Shown here in pieces: positions 46,223 through 55,209 of a stretch of DNA of 64,000 nucleotides. The number at the start of each line of letters is the position of its first letter. Positions within the stretch are counted from its first letter, which is position 1. Made by a program: the position numbers and the translations under genes. The notes under the pieces are model-generated. The model did not search any database and was not told the DNA's origin. It worked only from the letters and a program-made list of their open reading frames with translations. The stretch comes from Bosea sp. 29B (lineage in GTDB: Bacteria; Pseudomonadota; Alphaproteobacteria; Rhizobiales; Beijerinckiaceae): contig NZ_LR733817.1 of NCBI RefSeq assembly GCF_902506165.1, forward strand, positions 124,001 through 188,000, read 5' to 3'.

Positions 46223-46741
46223 ATGAAGGCCGCAGCAAGGCATGCCGGGATTGTGATCGCCGGCATCATGGCAGGCTGTGTCATCCTCCTTGCCGCGCAG
46301 GTGAGCCGGGCGTCCACCCTTCCGCCAGGCCTGCCGGGGCTCCCCGGTGTTGGCGAAGCCATGCAGCGCGACAACCGCACCGGCCTTGCGCTCTCCGGCT
46401 TCGATCCCGTCGCCTATTTCCTGAGCGATGCCGCAGTGCCAGGGCTGCCCGACTACGAACTGCTCCATGGCGGCGCGGTCTGGCGCTTTGCCAACGCCGC
46501 CAACCGCGATGCCTTCCGCGAGGCGCCGCAGGTCTACACGCCGCGCTTCGGTGGCTTCGATGCCAGCGGCGTGGCGGATGGGCGCGCGGTCGATGCCGAT
46601 CCGCATCGCTTCGTCGTCATCGGCTCGCAGCTCTATTTCTTCCGCAGCGACGAGAACCGCCGACGTTTCCTCACCGAAGCTGCCTTACGGGCCAAAGCCC
46701 AGGAGCGCTGGCCGGCCGTCGCGACCTCGATCGCGCGCTGA
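46223..46741 (+). CDS. YHS domain exported protein
   Basis: A 172-residue protein with an N-terminal helix or signal (IVIAGIMAGCVILLAAQ). The YHS domain follows: LSGFDPVAYF, then VWRFANAANRDAFREAPQVYTPRFGGF. The usual GGYC end is GGFDASGVA, so the metal-site cysteine is missing. YHS domains often bind metal, and some are linked to copper handling. It converges on cysQ. Confidence 0.85.
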   Translation: MKAAARHAGIVIAGIMAGCVILLAAQVSRASTLPPGLPGLPGVGEAMQRDNRTGLALSGFDPVAYFLSDAAVPGLPDYELLHGGAVWRFANAANRDAFREAPQVYTPRFGGFDASGVADGRAVDADPHRFVVIGSQLYFFRSDENRRRFLTEAALRAKAQERWPAVATSIAR

Positions 46742-46747
46742 GTCGGG

Positions 46748-47593
46748 TCAAGCGCAGCGACAGGTCGCCGCCTTCTCGATCGCAAGCCGGGCCAAGCGCT
46801 CGCAGCTCGCCGCGACGAAGGGCGGATTGCGGAAATCCCGCTCGGCATGGCCGTAGCCGGGTTTCTCCCCGTCGAGGGTCAGCACCACGCCGCCGGCCGC
46901 GGCCAGGATCGCGTCACCAGCGGCGATGTCCCATTCCATGGTCGGTCCGCCGCGCACATGCAGGTCGGCCTCGCCCGAGGCGATCAGCCCGAACTTCACC
47001 GCCGACGACACCGGCGCGCCGTCGCCTTTCGCGACCGCGGCTGCGACGCCGGCGCTGACCGCGTCGCCATGGAAGCGGCTCACCAGCATCAACGGCCCTT
47101 CCGCCGGCTCGGTCCGGACATGGACCTGCCGCGCCGAGCCGAGCGGCTGCGCCTCGGCACCAAGGTCCTGGCTGAAACTGCGCTCGCCGCCAAACCAGAG
47201 TCGGCCGATAGCGGGCGCGGCGATCGCCCCGGCGAGTGGGCGTCCGTCCCGGACCACGGCGATGGCGACGCAATAGCTGTCGCCGGACGCGAGGAATTCA
47301 CGCGTGCCGTCGAGCGGATCGAGCAGAATGAAGACGGACGCCGGCGCGACCTCGCCAACGCTCTCCTCGCTGACCACCGGAAAGCCTGGCAGCAGCTCGG
47401 TGAGCGCCTGCTTGGCGGCGAGATCTGCGGCAAGGTCGGCGGAGCAGACCGGCGAGCCGTCCGCCTTGAGCTTGACGTCTCGCGCCGCCCGCTTCGCCAG
47501 CAGGACGGCGGCCGTGCGCCGTGCCGCCTCGCCGAGGGCGCGCGCGAGCTCGTCCCGGTCGATCAGGCGTGGATCGTCGTGAGCGATGGCCAT
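46748..47593 (-). CDS. cysQ: 3'(2'),5'-bisphosphate nucleotidase
   Basis: Member of the inositol-monophosphatase fold, 281 residues, that removes the 3'-phosphate from PAP in sulfate assimilation. Metal-site motifs are VSEES (Glu), LDPLDGTREF (Asp-Pro-Leu-Asp-Gly-Thr) and MEWDIAAGDAIL (Trp-Asp). All ligand positions look intact. It is transcribed toward the YHS gene. Confidence 0.92.
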   Translation of the reverse strand: MAIAHDDPRLIDRDELARALGEAARRTAAVLLAKRAARDVKLKADGSPVCSADLAADLAAKQALTELLPGFPVVSEESVGEVAPASVFILLDPLDGTREFLASGDSYCVAIAVVRDGRPLAGAIAAPAIGRLWFGGERSFSQDLGAEAQPLGSARQVHVRTEPAEGPLMLVSRFHGDAVSAGVAAAVAKGDGAPVSSAVKFGLIASGEADLHVRGGPTMEWDIAAGDAILAAAGGVVLTLDGEKPGYGHAERDFRNPPFVAASCERLARLAIEKAATCRCA

Positions 47594-47788
47594 CGTTCGA
47601 ACCAGTCTCGCCGGCGCCGTGTGCCATTCTCTGTTCCATGCCGGGCGGCGCCTCCGGCGATATCACACCATTAGCTAGTGCATGGGGCGGTAAAGAAAAA
47701 GCCGGCTCGCCTTCTGGCAGCCATCTTGCCGGGGCATGCCGGCAGGATACATCCGCATATTCCCGCCCGAGCGCGCCCCCGAAGCTAT

Positions 47789-47796
47789 GGTTAACC
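47789..47796. promoter_or_regulatory. GGTTAACC site upstream of chpT, candidate CtrA box
   Basis: An eight-base palindrome inside ATGGTTAACCAG, 83 bases before the chpT start. The nine-base core ATGGTTAAC recurs upstream of ctrA (55325-55333). CtrA recognises TTAA-containing half-sites, so this is a plausible target, without direct proof. Confidence 0.4.
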
Positions 47797-47878
47797 AGCT
47801 GCAAACCAGCCTGGCGCATGCTGCACCACCGACATGGGGCGCACACCGCCCTGATTCTCTTGACCGCAGGACCGGATC

Positions 47879-48517
47879 ATGACCGCCATCTCGCTTGAGC
47901 CGCTCGATCTGGCCGCGCTTCTCTGCAGCCGCGTCTGCCATGACGTGATCAGCCCGGTCGGCGCGATCGTCAACGCGCTCGAAGTGCTCGAGGAAGATGA
48001 TCCCTCGATGAAGGACTTCGCGCTCGACCTGATCAAGAAGAGCGCGCGCAATGCCTCGGCCCGGCTGCAATTCGCCCGCCTCGCCTTCGGTGCCGCCGGC
48101 TCGGCCGGCGCGATGATCGACCTTGGCGACGCCGGCGCCGTCGCCAACGGCTTCCTCAACGACGAGAAGCTCTCGCTCGATTGGGAGGCGCCGCGCGCTT
48201 TGCTGCCGAAGAACCAGGTCAAGCTCGTGCTCAACCTGCTCGTGCTGGCGACGCAGGCGATCCCGCGCGGCGGCAAGATCACCAGTCGCTGCACCGTCAC
48301 CGGCGAGCAGGGCAGCTTCGCCATCACCGCCACCGGCTCGCATGCGCGCATTCCCGCCCATGTCGAGGAGCTGATCGCCGGCCGTTCGGAGAGCGGCGCC
48401 ATCGACGCCCATGCGGTCCAGCCGGTCTACACCGGCATGGTCGCGCGCGCCGCGGGCATGAAGATCGCCTTCTCGATCGAGGGCGACACGGTCAGCATCA
48501 GCGCCGAGCCGGCCTGA
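47879..48517 (+). CDS. chpT: Histidine phosphotransferase ChpT
   Basis: A pseudo-kinase-fold phosphotransferase of 212 residues that carries phosphate from CckA to CtrA and CpdR. The phosphorylated histidine is His21 in CSRVCHDVISPVGAI. The second half has an ATPase-like shape without nucleotide motifs (LPKNQVKLVLNLL), as in ChpT. It stands 110 bases upstream of cheA and about 6 kb from ctrA. Its placement beside chemotaxis genes rather than elsewhere is notable. Confidence 0.88.
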   Translation: MTAISLEPLDLAALLCSRVCHDVISPVGAIVNALEVLEEDDPSMKDFALDLIKKSARNASARLQFARLAFGAAGSAGAMIDLGDAGAVANGFLNDEKLSLDWEAPRALLPKNQVKLVLNLLVLATQAIPRGGKITSRCTVTGEQGSFAITATGSHARIPAHVEELIAGRSESGAIDAHAVQPVYTGMVARAAGMKIAFSIEGDTVSISAEPA

Positions 48518-48641
48518 CGTCTCAGGATAGGCCGTCCCGGCGCCAGGATTCCTTGCGGTTTCCGCTCGCTCTCAACTGATCATAAACCCTTGCGCCGCAA
48601 TATCCGCGGCAGCATCGGTGGCGTGAGTGAGCGGTCCTTAC

Positions 48642-51260
48642 ATGGACGAGTTGCTGCAAGAGTTTCTGGGAGAGACCGGCGAGCACCTCGACATGGTCGA
48701 TCGGGAGCTCGTCCGCTTCGAGCAGGAGCCGAACAACGGCGACATCCTGCGCAACATCTTCCGGCTCGTCCACACGGTCAAAGGCACCTGCGGCTTCATC
48801 GGCCTGCCGCGGCTGGAGGCGCTGACCCATGCGGCCGAATCCGTCATCGGCCAGTTCCGGGACGGCGCGAGCGTTTCCTCCAGCGCTGTCACCGCAATCC
48901 TCGAGACGATCGACCGGATCAAGGAGATCATGGCCGAGCTCGCCGAGAAGGGCCAGGAGCCGCCGGGCCATGACGGCCAGCTGATCGACGAGTTGCGCGG
49001 CCTGGCGGAACGGGCCAAGCAGGAATTGGCCAGGCGGCAGCCGCAGACCTCGCTCGATCCCGTCGCCGCTTATCTCGCCCGCACGGCCGAAACGAGATCG
49101 ACAGAAGCGGCTATCCCGCCCGCCCCCGGCTCGATCCAGGACGAGATGGACCTGGTTTTCCGAACTGCGCCGAGCCCGCTCGACCAGCCCGGCATGGCCC
49201 ATGGCGAGACCATCCGCGACGCCAGGGCGACCGGCCCGGCGACGCTGCGCGTCAATGTCGACACGCTCGAACATCTGATGACCATGGTCTCGGAACTGGT
49301 GCTGACCCGCAACCAGCTGCTCGAGATCGCCCGCCGGCAGGAGGATGCCGGCCTCAAGGCGCCGCTGCAGCGGCTCTCGCTCATCACCGCCGAACTGCAG
49401 GACGGCGTGATGAAGACGCGCATGCAGCCGATCGGCAACGCCTGGTCGAAGCTGCCGCGTATCGTCCGCGACCTCTCCACCGATCTCGGCAAGCAGATCG
49501 AGCTCGTTCTGGAGGGCGCCGAGACCGAACTCGACCGCCAGCTGCTCGACCTGATCAAGGATCCCCTCATCCACATGGTGCGCAACTGCGCCGACCATGC
49601 GATCGAGGAGCCACAGGAACGCGCCACGCTGGGCAAACCGGCAACCGGCACGATCCGCGTCTCCGCCTATCACGAGGGTGGCTCGGTCACGATCGCGATC
49701 TCGGATGACGGCCGCGGCATGGATGTCGCCCGCATTCGCAGCAAGGCGATCCAGCGCGGCCTGGCGACCGAGGCCGAGGCCGAGCGGATGAGCGAGTCGC
49801 AGCTCCTGCGCTTCGTCTTCCACCCCGGCTTCTCGACCTCCGATTCCGTCACCGCCATCTCCGGGCGCGGCGTCGGCATGGATGTGGTCAAGGTCAATGT
49901 CGACGCGATCGGCGGCATGATCGACATCGCCAGCATCGCCGGCACCGGCACCACGATCACGATCAAGATCCCGCTGACGCTGGCCATCGTCTCGGCCCTG
50001 ATCGTCGCGACCGAGGGGCAGCGCTTCGCCATTCCCCAGGTGGTCGTGCGCGAGCTGGTGCGCGTCAAGGCCAATGGCGAGCACCGAATCGAGCGCATCA
50101 ACAACGCGCCCGTGCTGCGCCTGCGCGAGCGGCTGCTGCCGATCATCGCGCTGGCCGGAGTGATGAACCGGACGACGGACGCGGCCATCGCCGATGACGG
50201 CTTCATCGTGGTGACCCAGATCGGCGAGCGCCAGTTCGGCATCCTCGTCGAATCGGTGTTCCACACCGAGGAGATCGTGGTGAAGCCGATGTCGACGCGG
50301 CTGCGCCATATCCCGCTGTTCTCGGGCAACACCATCCTGGGCGACGGAGCCGTGGTGCTGATCGTCGATCCCAACGGCGTCGCCCGCCTCGTCGGCGTGG
50401 CGGCGGCGCAGGACGAGATCACCTCGGACGATCCCGTCGAGATGGGCTCTCCCGTCGAGCGCACGACGATGCTGGTCTTCCGGGCCGGCAAGGACACAGT
50501 GAAGGCCGTGCCCCTCTCCCTCGTCACCCGGCTCGAGGAGGTCGAAGCCGGGCTGTTCGAGAACGGCGGCGGACGCGCGTTGCTCAATTACCGCGGACGG
50601 CTCATGCCGGTCGTCCCGGTCGAGGGCTGCGCCCTCCGCCAGACCGGCCTGCAGCCGATGGTGATCTTCTCCGAAGGCGATTTCAGCATGGCGCTGGCGG
50701 TCGACGCCATTGTCGACATCGTCGACGAGGTGCTCGACATCGAGATGCTGGCCATGCCCGAGCAGGGGCTGCTCGGCTCGGCGATCATCCGGGGCCGCGC
50801 CACCGAGATCCTCGATCTCGCGCATTATTTGCCGAAAGCCAACCCCAATTGGCTGCACCTGCGCCGCGGTGAGGCCGGCTCGCCACGCGTCCTGCTGGTC
50901 GAGCCCTCCGAATTCCTGCGCGAGATGCTCGCCCCCGTGCTGAAGGCGGCGGGCCTGCAGGTCGTCCACGCCTCCGATCCCGCCATGGCCGCTGGCCTCG
51001 CTTCTGGCAGCGCCACCCTCGATGCCGTCGTTATCGACATCGATCGCGACGCCGAGGCGGCTTTTGCTCTCGCCGCGCGGCTGCGGGCCGAAGCTCGCCA
51101 TGCCGGACTGCGCATCATCGGGCTGACCAGCCTGCCAACCCCCGAACTGCATGTCGCCGCGATCCACGCGCAGTTCGACGAGGTCGTCGCCAAGTTCGAC
51201 CGGCGCGCGCTGATCGCCGAGCTGGCCGAAACCCGTCCCAGACTGAGGCGAGCCGCATGA
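48642..51260 (+). CDS. cheA: Chemotaxis histidine kinase with C-terminal receiver domain
   Basis: A hybrid CheA of 872 residues. Order: HPt domain with His44 in RLVHTVKGTCGF; linker; dimerisation helix (LRVNVDTLEHLMTMVSEL); ATPase with N box LIHMVRNCADHAIE and glycine boxes DDGRGMD and GRGVGMDVV; a CheW-like domain; and a receiver at about 750-872. ATG 48642 fits relatives that start MDELL; a GTG at 48627 is also open. The receiver keeps one Asp in VIDID and a Lys, but the acidic pair is Glu-Pro. The cheW gene starts inside the stop (ATGA). Confidence 0.94.
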   Translation: MDELLQEFLGETGEHLDMVDRELVRFEQEPNNGDILRNIFRLVHTVKGTCGFIGLPRLEALTHAAESVIGQFRDGASVSSSAVTAILETIDRIKEIMAELAEKGQEPPGHDGQLIDELRGLAERAKQELARRQPQTSLDPVAAYLARTAETRSTEAAIPPAPGSIQDEMDLVFRTAPSPLDQPGMAHGETIRDARATGPATLRVNVDTLEHLMTMVSELVLTRNQLLEIARRQEDAGLKAPLQRLSLITAELQDGVMKTRMQPIGNAWSKLPRIVRDLSTDLGKQIELVLEGAETELDRQLLDLIKDPLIHMVRNCADHAIEEPQERATLGKPATGTIRVSAYHEGGSVTIAISDDGRGMDVARIRSKAIQRGLATEAEAERMSESQLLRFVFHPGFSTSDSVTAISGRGVGMDVVKVNVDAIGGMIDIASIAGTGTTITIKIPLTLAIVSALIVATEGQRFAIPQVVVRELVRVKANGEHRIERINNAPVLRLRERLLPIIALAGVMNRTTDAAIADDGFIVVTQIGERQFGILVESVFHTEEIVVKPMSTRLRHIPLFSGNTILGDGAVVLIVDPNGVARLVGVAAAQDEITSDDPVEMGSPVERTTMLVFRAGKDTVKAVPLSLVTRLEEVEAGLFENGGGRALLNYRGRLMPVVPVEGCALRQTGLQPMVIFSEGDFSMALAVDAIVDIVDEVLDIEMLAMPEQGLLGSAIIRGRATEILDLAHYLPKANPNWLHLRRGEAGSPRVLLVEPSEFLREMLAPVLKAAGLQVVHASDPAMAAGLASGSATLDAVVIDIDRDAEAAFALAARLRAEARHAGLRIIGLTSLPTPELHVAAIHAQFDEVVAKFDRRALIAELAETRPRLRRAA

Positions 51261-51760
51261 CCGAGCCGCGTGAAGACAGCCCGTCCGGTCTTGCCGCCTT
51301 CGAGGACTCGCTCGACTACGTCACCGTCACGGTGGGCGGGCAATTGCTCGGCCTGCCGATCGGGCGCGTGCAGGACGTGTTCATCGCCACGCGCATCACC
51401 CCGGTGCCGCTGGCCCCGTACGAGATCGTCGGCCTGATCAATCTGCGTGGACGCGTCGTCACTGCGATCTGCATGCGTCGGCGCATGCGCCATGCCGACA
51501 CCGGTGCCATGCCGAGCGGCACCGAGGAGCACGAGCTCACCGCGGTCGGACTCGATCAGGGCGGCGAAGCTTTCGCCCTGATCGTCGACGCCGTCGGCGA
51601 GGTGATGCGCCTCAGCCGCGCGACCTTCGAGCCGGTGCCGATCCATCTCGACCGCGCCTGGGCGGCCATCGCCAAGGGCGTCCACCGCCTCGACGATCGT
51701 CTCCTGGTCGTCATCGACGTCGACGCCGTCCTCAACATCGAATTGCCGATCGCCGCCTGA
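51257..51760 (+). CDS. cheW: Chemotaxis coupling protein
   Basis: Scaffold that links receptors to CheA. The 167-residue protein has the twin beta barrels of CheW: YVTVTVGGQLLGLPIGRVQDVF, VGLINLRGRVV (the receptor-binding loop) and FALIVDAVGEVM. The N terminus has 20 polar residues before the domain. It overlaps cheA by four bases and precedes cheY by 24 bases. Confidence 0.93.
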   Translation: MTEPREDSPSGLAAFEDSLDYVTVTVGGQLLGLPIGRVQDVFIATRITPVPLAPYEIVGLINLRGRVVTAICMRRRMRHADTGAMPSGTEEHELTAVGLDQGGEAFALIVDAVGEVMRLSRATFEPVPIHLDRAWAAIAKGVHRLDDRLLVVIDVDAVLNIELPIAA

Positions 51761-51784
51761 CGATCCGCCGCCTGGAGCCATGTC

Positions 51785-52150
51785 ATGAAATATTGCCTCG
51801 TCGTCGATGACTCCGCGGTCATCCGCAAGGTCGCCCGCCGTATCCTGGAAGGACTGCAGTTCCGCATCGCCGAGGCGGAAGACGGCGCGCGCGCCATCGA
51901 CGCCTGCAAGGGCGAGATGCCGGACGCCATCCTGCTCGACTGGAACATGCCGATCATGGACGGCTACGACTTCCTGCGGAACCTCCGCCAGATGCCCGGC
52001 GGCAAGCGACCGAAGGTCGTGTTCTGCACCACCGAGAACGACATCGCTCACATCGCCCGCGCCATGCATGCCGGCGCTGACGAGTACATCATGAAGCCGT
52101 TCGACAAGGAGATCGTCGCTTCGAAGTTCCACCAGGTCGGCCTGCTCTAG
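51785..52150 (+). CDS. cheY: Single-domain response regulator CheY
   Basis: A 121-residue receiver. The acidic pocket is VVDDS (7-10), the phosphorylated Asp is Asp52 in ILLDWNMP, the switch Thr is in VFCTTEND, and the Lys is in IMKPFDKE. It likely binds the flagellar motor or serves as phosphate sink for CheA. Whether another CheY exists elsewhere in the genome is not visible here. Confidence 0.92.
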   Translation: MKYCLVVDDSAVIRKVARRILEGLQFRIAEAEDGARAIDACKGEMPDAILLDWNMPIMDGYDFLRNLRQMPGGKRPKVVFCTTENDIAHIARAMHAGADEYIMKPFDKEIVASKFHQVGLL

Positions 52151-52196
52151 AGTCCGAGCTGCATCCGACAGCCCCGCTCTCCCATCGCGTGCCCCC

Positions 52197-53315
52197 ATGA
52201 TCGCCACGCCGCATTTCGCCGACCGGCCAGCAGCGCGCCCGAGCACCGTGGTGATCGCCGATGATTCCGTCGTGGTGCGGGGCCTGTTCGCGCGCTGGCT
52301 CGGCGAGAGCGGCCGCTTCCATGTCGTCGGCGTCGCGGGTGATGGCGAGGCCGCCATCGAGCATGCCGGGCGCCACCATCCCGACATCATGGTGCTCGAC
52401 CTCGACATGCCGGTGCTCGACGGCGTCGAAGCACTGCCGCGGATCGTCAAGGAAAGTCCACGGACAGCCGTGCTGCTGACGACCACGCTCACCGAGCGCA
52501 ATGCGCAGCTGGCGCTGCAATGCATGAACATGGGCGCCATCGACGTCCTGCCCAAGCCCGACAGCCGCAGCGGCCTGACGCTCTCCCTGGACTTCCGCAG
52601 CGAGTTGCTCGGCAAGCTCGGCAGCATCGCACAATCCCGTCTCCGCAACGGCGAGGCCGTGCCCGATGCAGGCGCAGCCGGCGCAATGCCGAACGGGGTC
52701 GCCGATCTGCGCTCGCTGGTCTCGGTGATGCCGCGCTATCTCGTGATCGGCGCCTCGACCGGCGGACCGCGGGCGGTCGCGCGCGTGCTTGGCGACCTTG
52801 GCGAGGCCCTCGCCAACCTGACCACGCTGATTGTCCAGCACATGCCGCCGCTCTTCACGGCCTCCTTCGCCGACCAGATCGCGCTTCAGCTCGGCGTGCC
52901 GACGCGCGAGCCGCATGACGGCGAGCGCCTCGCCCGCGGCACGATCTATGTCGCGCCGGGCGGACGCCATCTCGGCATCGAGCGTAAGCTCGGCCACATC
53001 GCCGCCAGCATCAGCGACGGCCCGCCGGTACATTTCTGCCGCCCGGCGGTCGACGTCCTCTTCGCCGAGGCAGCTCGCCATCTCGGCCCGGCCGCACTCG
53101 GCCTGATCATGACCGGCATGGGCAGTGACGGAACCGACGGGGCGGCCGCCCTCCGCCGCGCCGGCGGCGCCGTCATCGCCCAGGACGAGCTCTCGAGCAC
53201 GGTCTGGGGCATGCCGGGCTCGGTGGTGCGCGCCGGCCAGGCCAGCGCCGTGCTGCCGCTCGGCGGCATCGGCCCCGCCATCCGCACGCTCGTCGGCGGG
53301 AGCCGTCCCGCATGA
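52197..53315 (+). CDS. cheB: Receptor methylesterase/glutaminase
   Basis: A 372-residue CheB: N-terminal receiver (IADDS, Asp68 in VLDLDMP, Lys in PKPD) and C-terminal methylesterase with the Ser-His-Asp set GASTGGP, QHMPP and TGMGSDGTDG. Both domains are complete. The linker (about 140-170) is rich in Ala and Gly. It overlaps cheR by four bases. Confidence 0.95.
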   Translation: MIATPHFADRPAARPSTVVIADDSVVVRGLFARWLGESGRFHVVGVAGDGEAAIEHAGRHHPDIMVLDLDMPVLDGVEALPRIVKESPRTAVLLTTTLTERNAQLALQCMNMGAIDVLPKPDSRSGLTLSLDFRSELLGKLGSIAQSRLRNGEAVPDAGAAGAMPNGVADLRSLVSVMPRYLVIGASTGGPRAVARVLGDLGEALANLTTLIVQHMPPLFTASFADQIALQLGVPTREPHDGERLARGTIYVAPGGRHLGIERKLGHIAASISDGPPVHFCRPAVDVLFAEAARHLGPAALGLIMTGMGSDGTDGAAALRRAGGAVIAQDELSSTVWGMPGSVVRAGQASAVLPLGGIGPAIRTLVGGSRPA

Positions 53316-54208
53316 CCGAGCTCGATTTCGACTTCCTGCGCGTACTGCTGCAGCGGCGCTCCGGCCTCTTCCTCAGCATCGAGAAGCGCTATCTGGTCGA
53401 GAGCCGCCTCGGCATGCTCTGCCGCCGCCGTGGCATCGCCGGCATTCCGGCGCTGGTCCTTCAGCTGCGCACGAGCCCCGCCTCCGACCTCGAGGCTGCC
53501 GTCATCGAGGCGATGACGACCAACGAGACGCTGTTCTTCCGCGACCGCATGCCTTTCGACCTGTTCCGCGACGTCGTCCTGCCGGAGAAGCTCGCGGCCA
53601 ATGCCGAGAGCCGGACGCTGCGCATCTGGTGCGCGGCGGTCTCGACCGGCCAGGAAGCCTATTCGCTCGCCATGCTGCTCGACGAGGCTGCCGACCGCTT
53701 CGCCGGCTGGACGATCGAGATCCTCGGCACCGACATCTCCGTCGAGGTGCTCGACCGGGCGCGCCAGGGGCTCTACAGCCAGTTCGAGGTCCAGCGCGGC
53801 CTGCCGATCCAGCTCCTGCTCAAGCATTTCCGGCAGGAGGGCGACAAATGGCGCCTGTCCGAGCGCATCCGCGACATGGTCAAGCTCAGGCAGCATAACC
53901 TGCTCGAGCCAAACCATCAGCTCGGCCAGTTCGACGTCATCTTCTGCCGCAACGTGCTGATCTATTTCGACGTCCCGACCAAGGCGCGGGTGATGGCGGC
54001 GCTCGCCGAGCGGCTGGCCCGAAACGGTGCCTTCATCCTCGGCGCGGCCGAGACCGTGATCGGCATCACCACGACCCTGGTGCCTGACCCGCAGCACCGG
54101 GGCATCTACCGCGACGCCGCATCGACCCCGCAGGCACGGCGGCCGACCTTCCCCGCCCCTGCCGAGACAAGCAGCGCCTTCTCCTCGCGGAAAATCGCGC
54201 GGCCCTGA
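53312..54208 (+). CDS. cheR: Receptor methyltransferase
   Basis: A SAM-dependent methyltransferase of 298 residues that methylates receptor glutamates. The N-terminal helical domain is followed by MTTNETLFFRD (conserved Thr-Asn-Glu-Thr), RIWCAAVSTGQEAYSLAM (SAM motif), ILGTDIS, and IFCRNVLIYFD. It completes the cheAWYBR set. A possible terminator overlaps its stop. No receptor gene or cheD is in the cluster. Confidence 0.95.
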   Translation: MTELDFDFLRVLLQRRSGLFLSIEKRYLVESRLGMLCRRRGIAGIPALVLQLRTSPASDLEAAVIEAMTTNETLFFRDRMPFDLFRDVVLPEKLAANAESRTLRIWCAAVSTGQEAYSLAMLLDEAADRFAGWTIEILGTDISVEVLDRARQGLYSQFEVQRGLPIQLLLKHFRQEGDKWRLSERIRDMVKLRQHNLLEPNHQLGQFDVIFCRNVLIYFDVPTKARVMAALAERLARNGAFILGAAETVIGITTTLVPDPQHRGIYRDAASTPQARRPTFPAPAETSSAFSSRKIARP

Positions 54209-54233
54209 GCATCTCGCTTTCGGGCCCGTTTTT
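54201..54233 (+). terminator. Possible terminator after cheR
   Basis: A short stem (GGCCC at 54201-54205, GGGCC at 54222-54226) followed by TTTTT at 54229-54233. The stem is only five bases and the loop 16, so the call is weak. Confidence 0.35.
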
Positions 54234-54402
54234 ATGGGTCAAGCCCGCCCCGGCGTTCCAGGGTTGAGCTCGGACTCCAGGGCCGAGACGGGGCTGGGAA
54301 AAGCGCATCTGCCGCAACGCCACCATGACAACCGGCATCGGTTCTGGCTTCCGGGCTCGCTGCGGCGCAGAGCCTCGAAATGACGCGATAGGCAGGCGCA
54401 AA

Positions 54403-54426
54403 CAAAAACCCCGCCTCGCGGCGGGG
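54403..54426 (-). terminator. Rho-independent terminator of ctrA
   Basis: Perfect seven-base stem (CCCCGCC 54409-54415, GGCGGGG 54420-54426) with a four-base loop. On the minus strand it is followed by TTTTTG. It lies about 80 bases after the ctrA stop. The 299-base gap between cheR and ctrA otherwise has no open frame I trust. Confidence 0.8.
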
Positions 54427-54507
54427 TCCCCGTTCACCTGTCGTGTACATCCGACGATCAGGCGATCTAACTCTTGGGCGTCGATCATGACGCCCTGATG
54501 ACTGGCA

Positions 54508-55209
54508 TCAGGCGGGAATGCGCTCTTCCACCTCGCTGGGCTCGCGCAGCACATAGCCGCGGCCCCAGACCGTCTCGATGTAGTTCTTGCCGTCGGAGGC
54601 GTTGGCGAGCTTCTTGCGCAGCTTGCAGATGAAGACGTCGATGATCTTCAGCTCGGGCTCGTCCATGCCGCCATACAGGTGGTTCAGGAACATTTCCTTG
54701 GTCAGCGTCGTGCCCTTGCGCAGCGAGAGCAGCTCCAGCATCTGGTATTCCTTGCCGGTCAGATGCACGCGCTGGGCATCGACCTCGACGGTCTTGGTGT
54801 CGAGGTTGACGACGAGGTCGCCGGTCGTGATCACCGACTGGGCATGGCCCTTCGAGCGGCGCACGATGGCGTGGATACGGGCAACGAGCTCGTCCTTGTG
54901 GAACGGCTTGGTCAGGTAGTCGTCGGCGCCGAAGCCGAGGCCCTTCACCTTGTCCTCGATGCCAGCGAGGCCGGAGAGGATCAAGATCGGCGTCTTGACC
55001 TTGGCGACGCGCAAGCTGCGCAGCACCTCGTAGCCCGACATGTCCGGCAGGTTCAGGTCGAGCAGGATGATGTCGTAATCGTAGAGCTTGCCGAGATCGA
55101 CACCCTCTTCGCCCAGATCGGTCGTGTAGACGTTGAAGCTCTCGGACTTCAGCATCAGCTCGATGCTTTGAGCGGTCGCGCTATCGTCTTCGATCAGCAG
55201 AACCCGCAT
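54508..55209 (-). CDS. ctrA: Cell-cycle response regulator CtrA
   Basis: An OmpR-type regulator of 233 residues. The receiver has IEDD (acidic pocket), Asp51 in ILLDLNLP and Lys in [10 protein letters not shown]; the winged-helix domain has [17 protein letters not shown], then [13 protein letters not shown] and [11 protein letters not shown], the CtrA recognition-helix region. It governs flagellar and division genes in alphaproteobacteria. Upstream are two GANTC sites (55341-55345 and 55394-55398) and a GGTTAAC element (55327-55333), consistent with CcrM-linked and autoregulated control. Confidence 0.97.
   Translation of the reverse strand: MRVLLIEDDSATAQSIELMLKSESFNVYTTDLGEEGVDLGKLYDYDIILLDLNLPDMSGYEVLRSLRVAKVKTPILILSGLAGIEDKVKGLGFGADDYLTKPFHKDELVARIHAIVRRSKGHAQSVITTGDLVVNLDTKTVEVDAQRVHLTGKEYQMLELLSLRKGTTLTKEMFLNHLYGGMDEPELKIIDVFICKLRKKLANASDGKNYIETVWGRGYVLREPSEVEERIPA

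Noticed and set aside
48522..51167. Open frame of about 880 codons antisense to cheA
   Set aside because: It mirrors cheA codon structure, is rich in Asp, Arg, Gly and Gln as expected of antisense GC-rich DNA, and has no domain.
54066..54554. Minus-strand frame across the cheR end and the ctrA terminator
   Set aside because: It runs over a clear terminator and two real genes; no motif.
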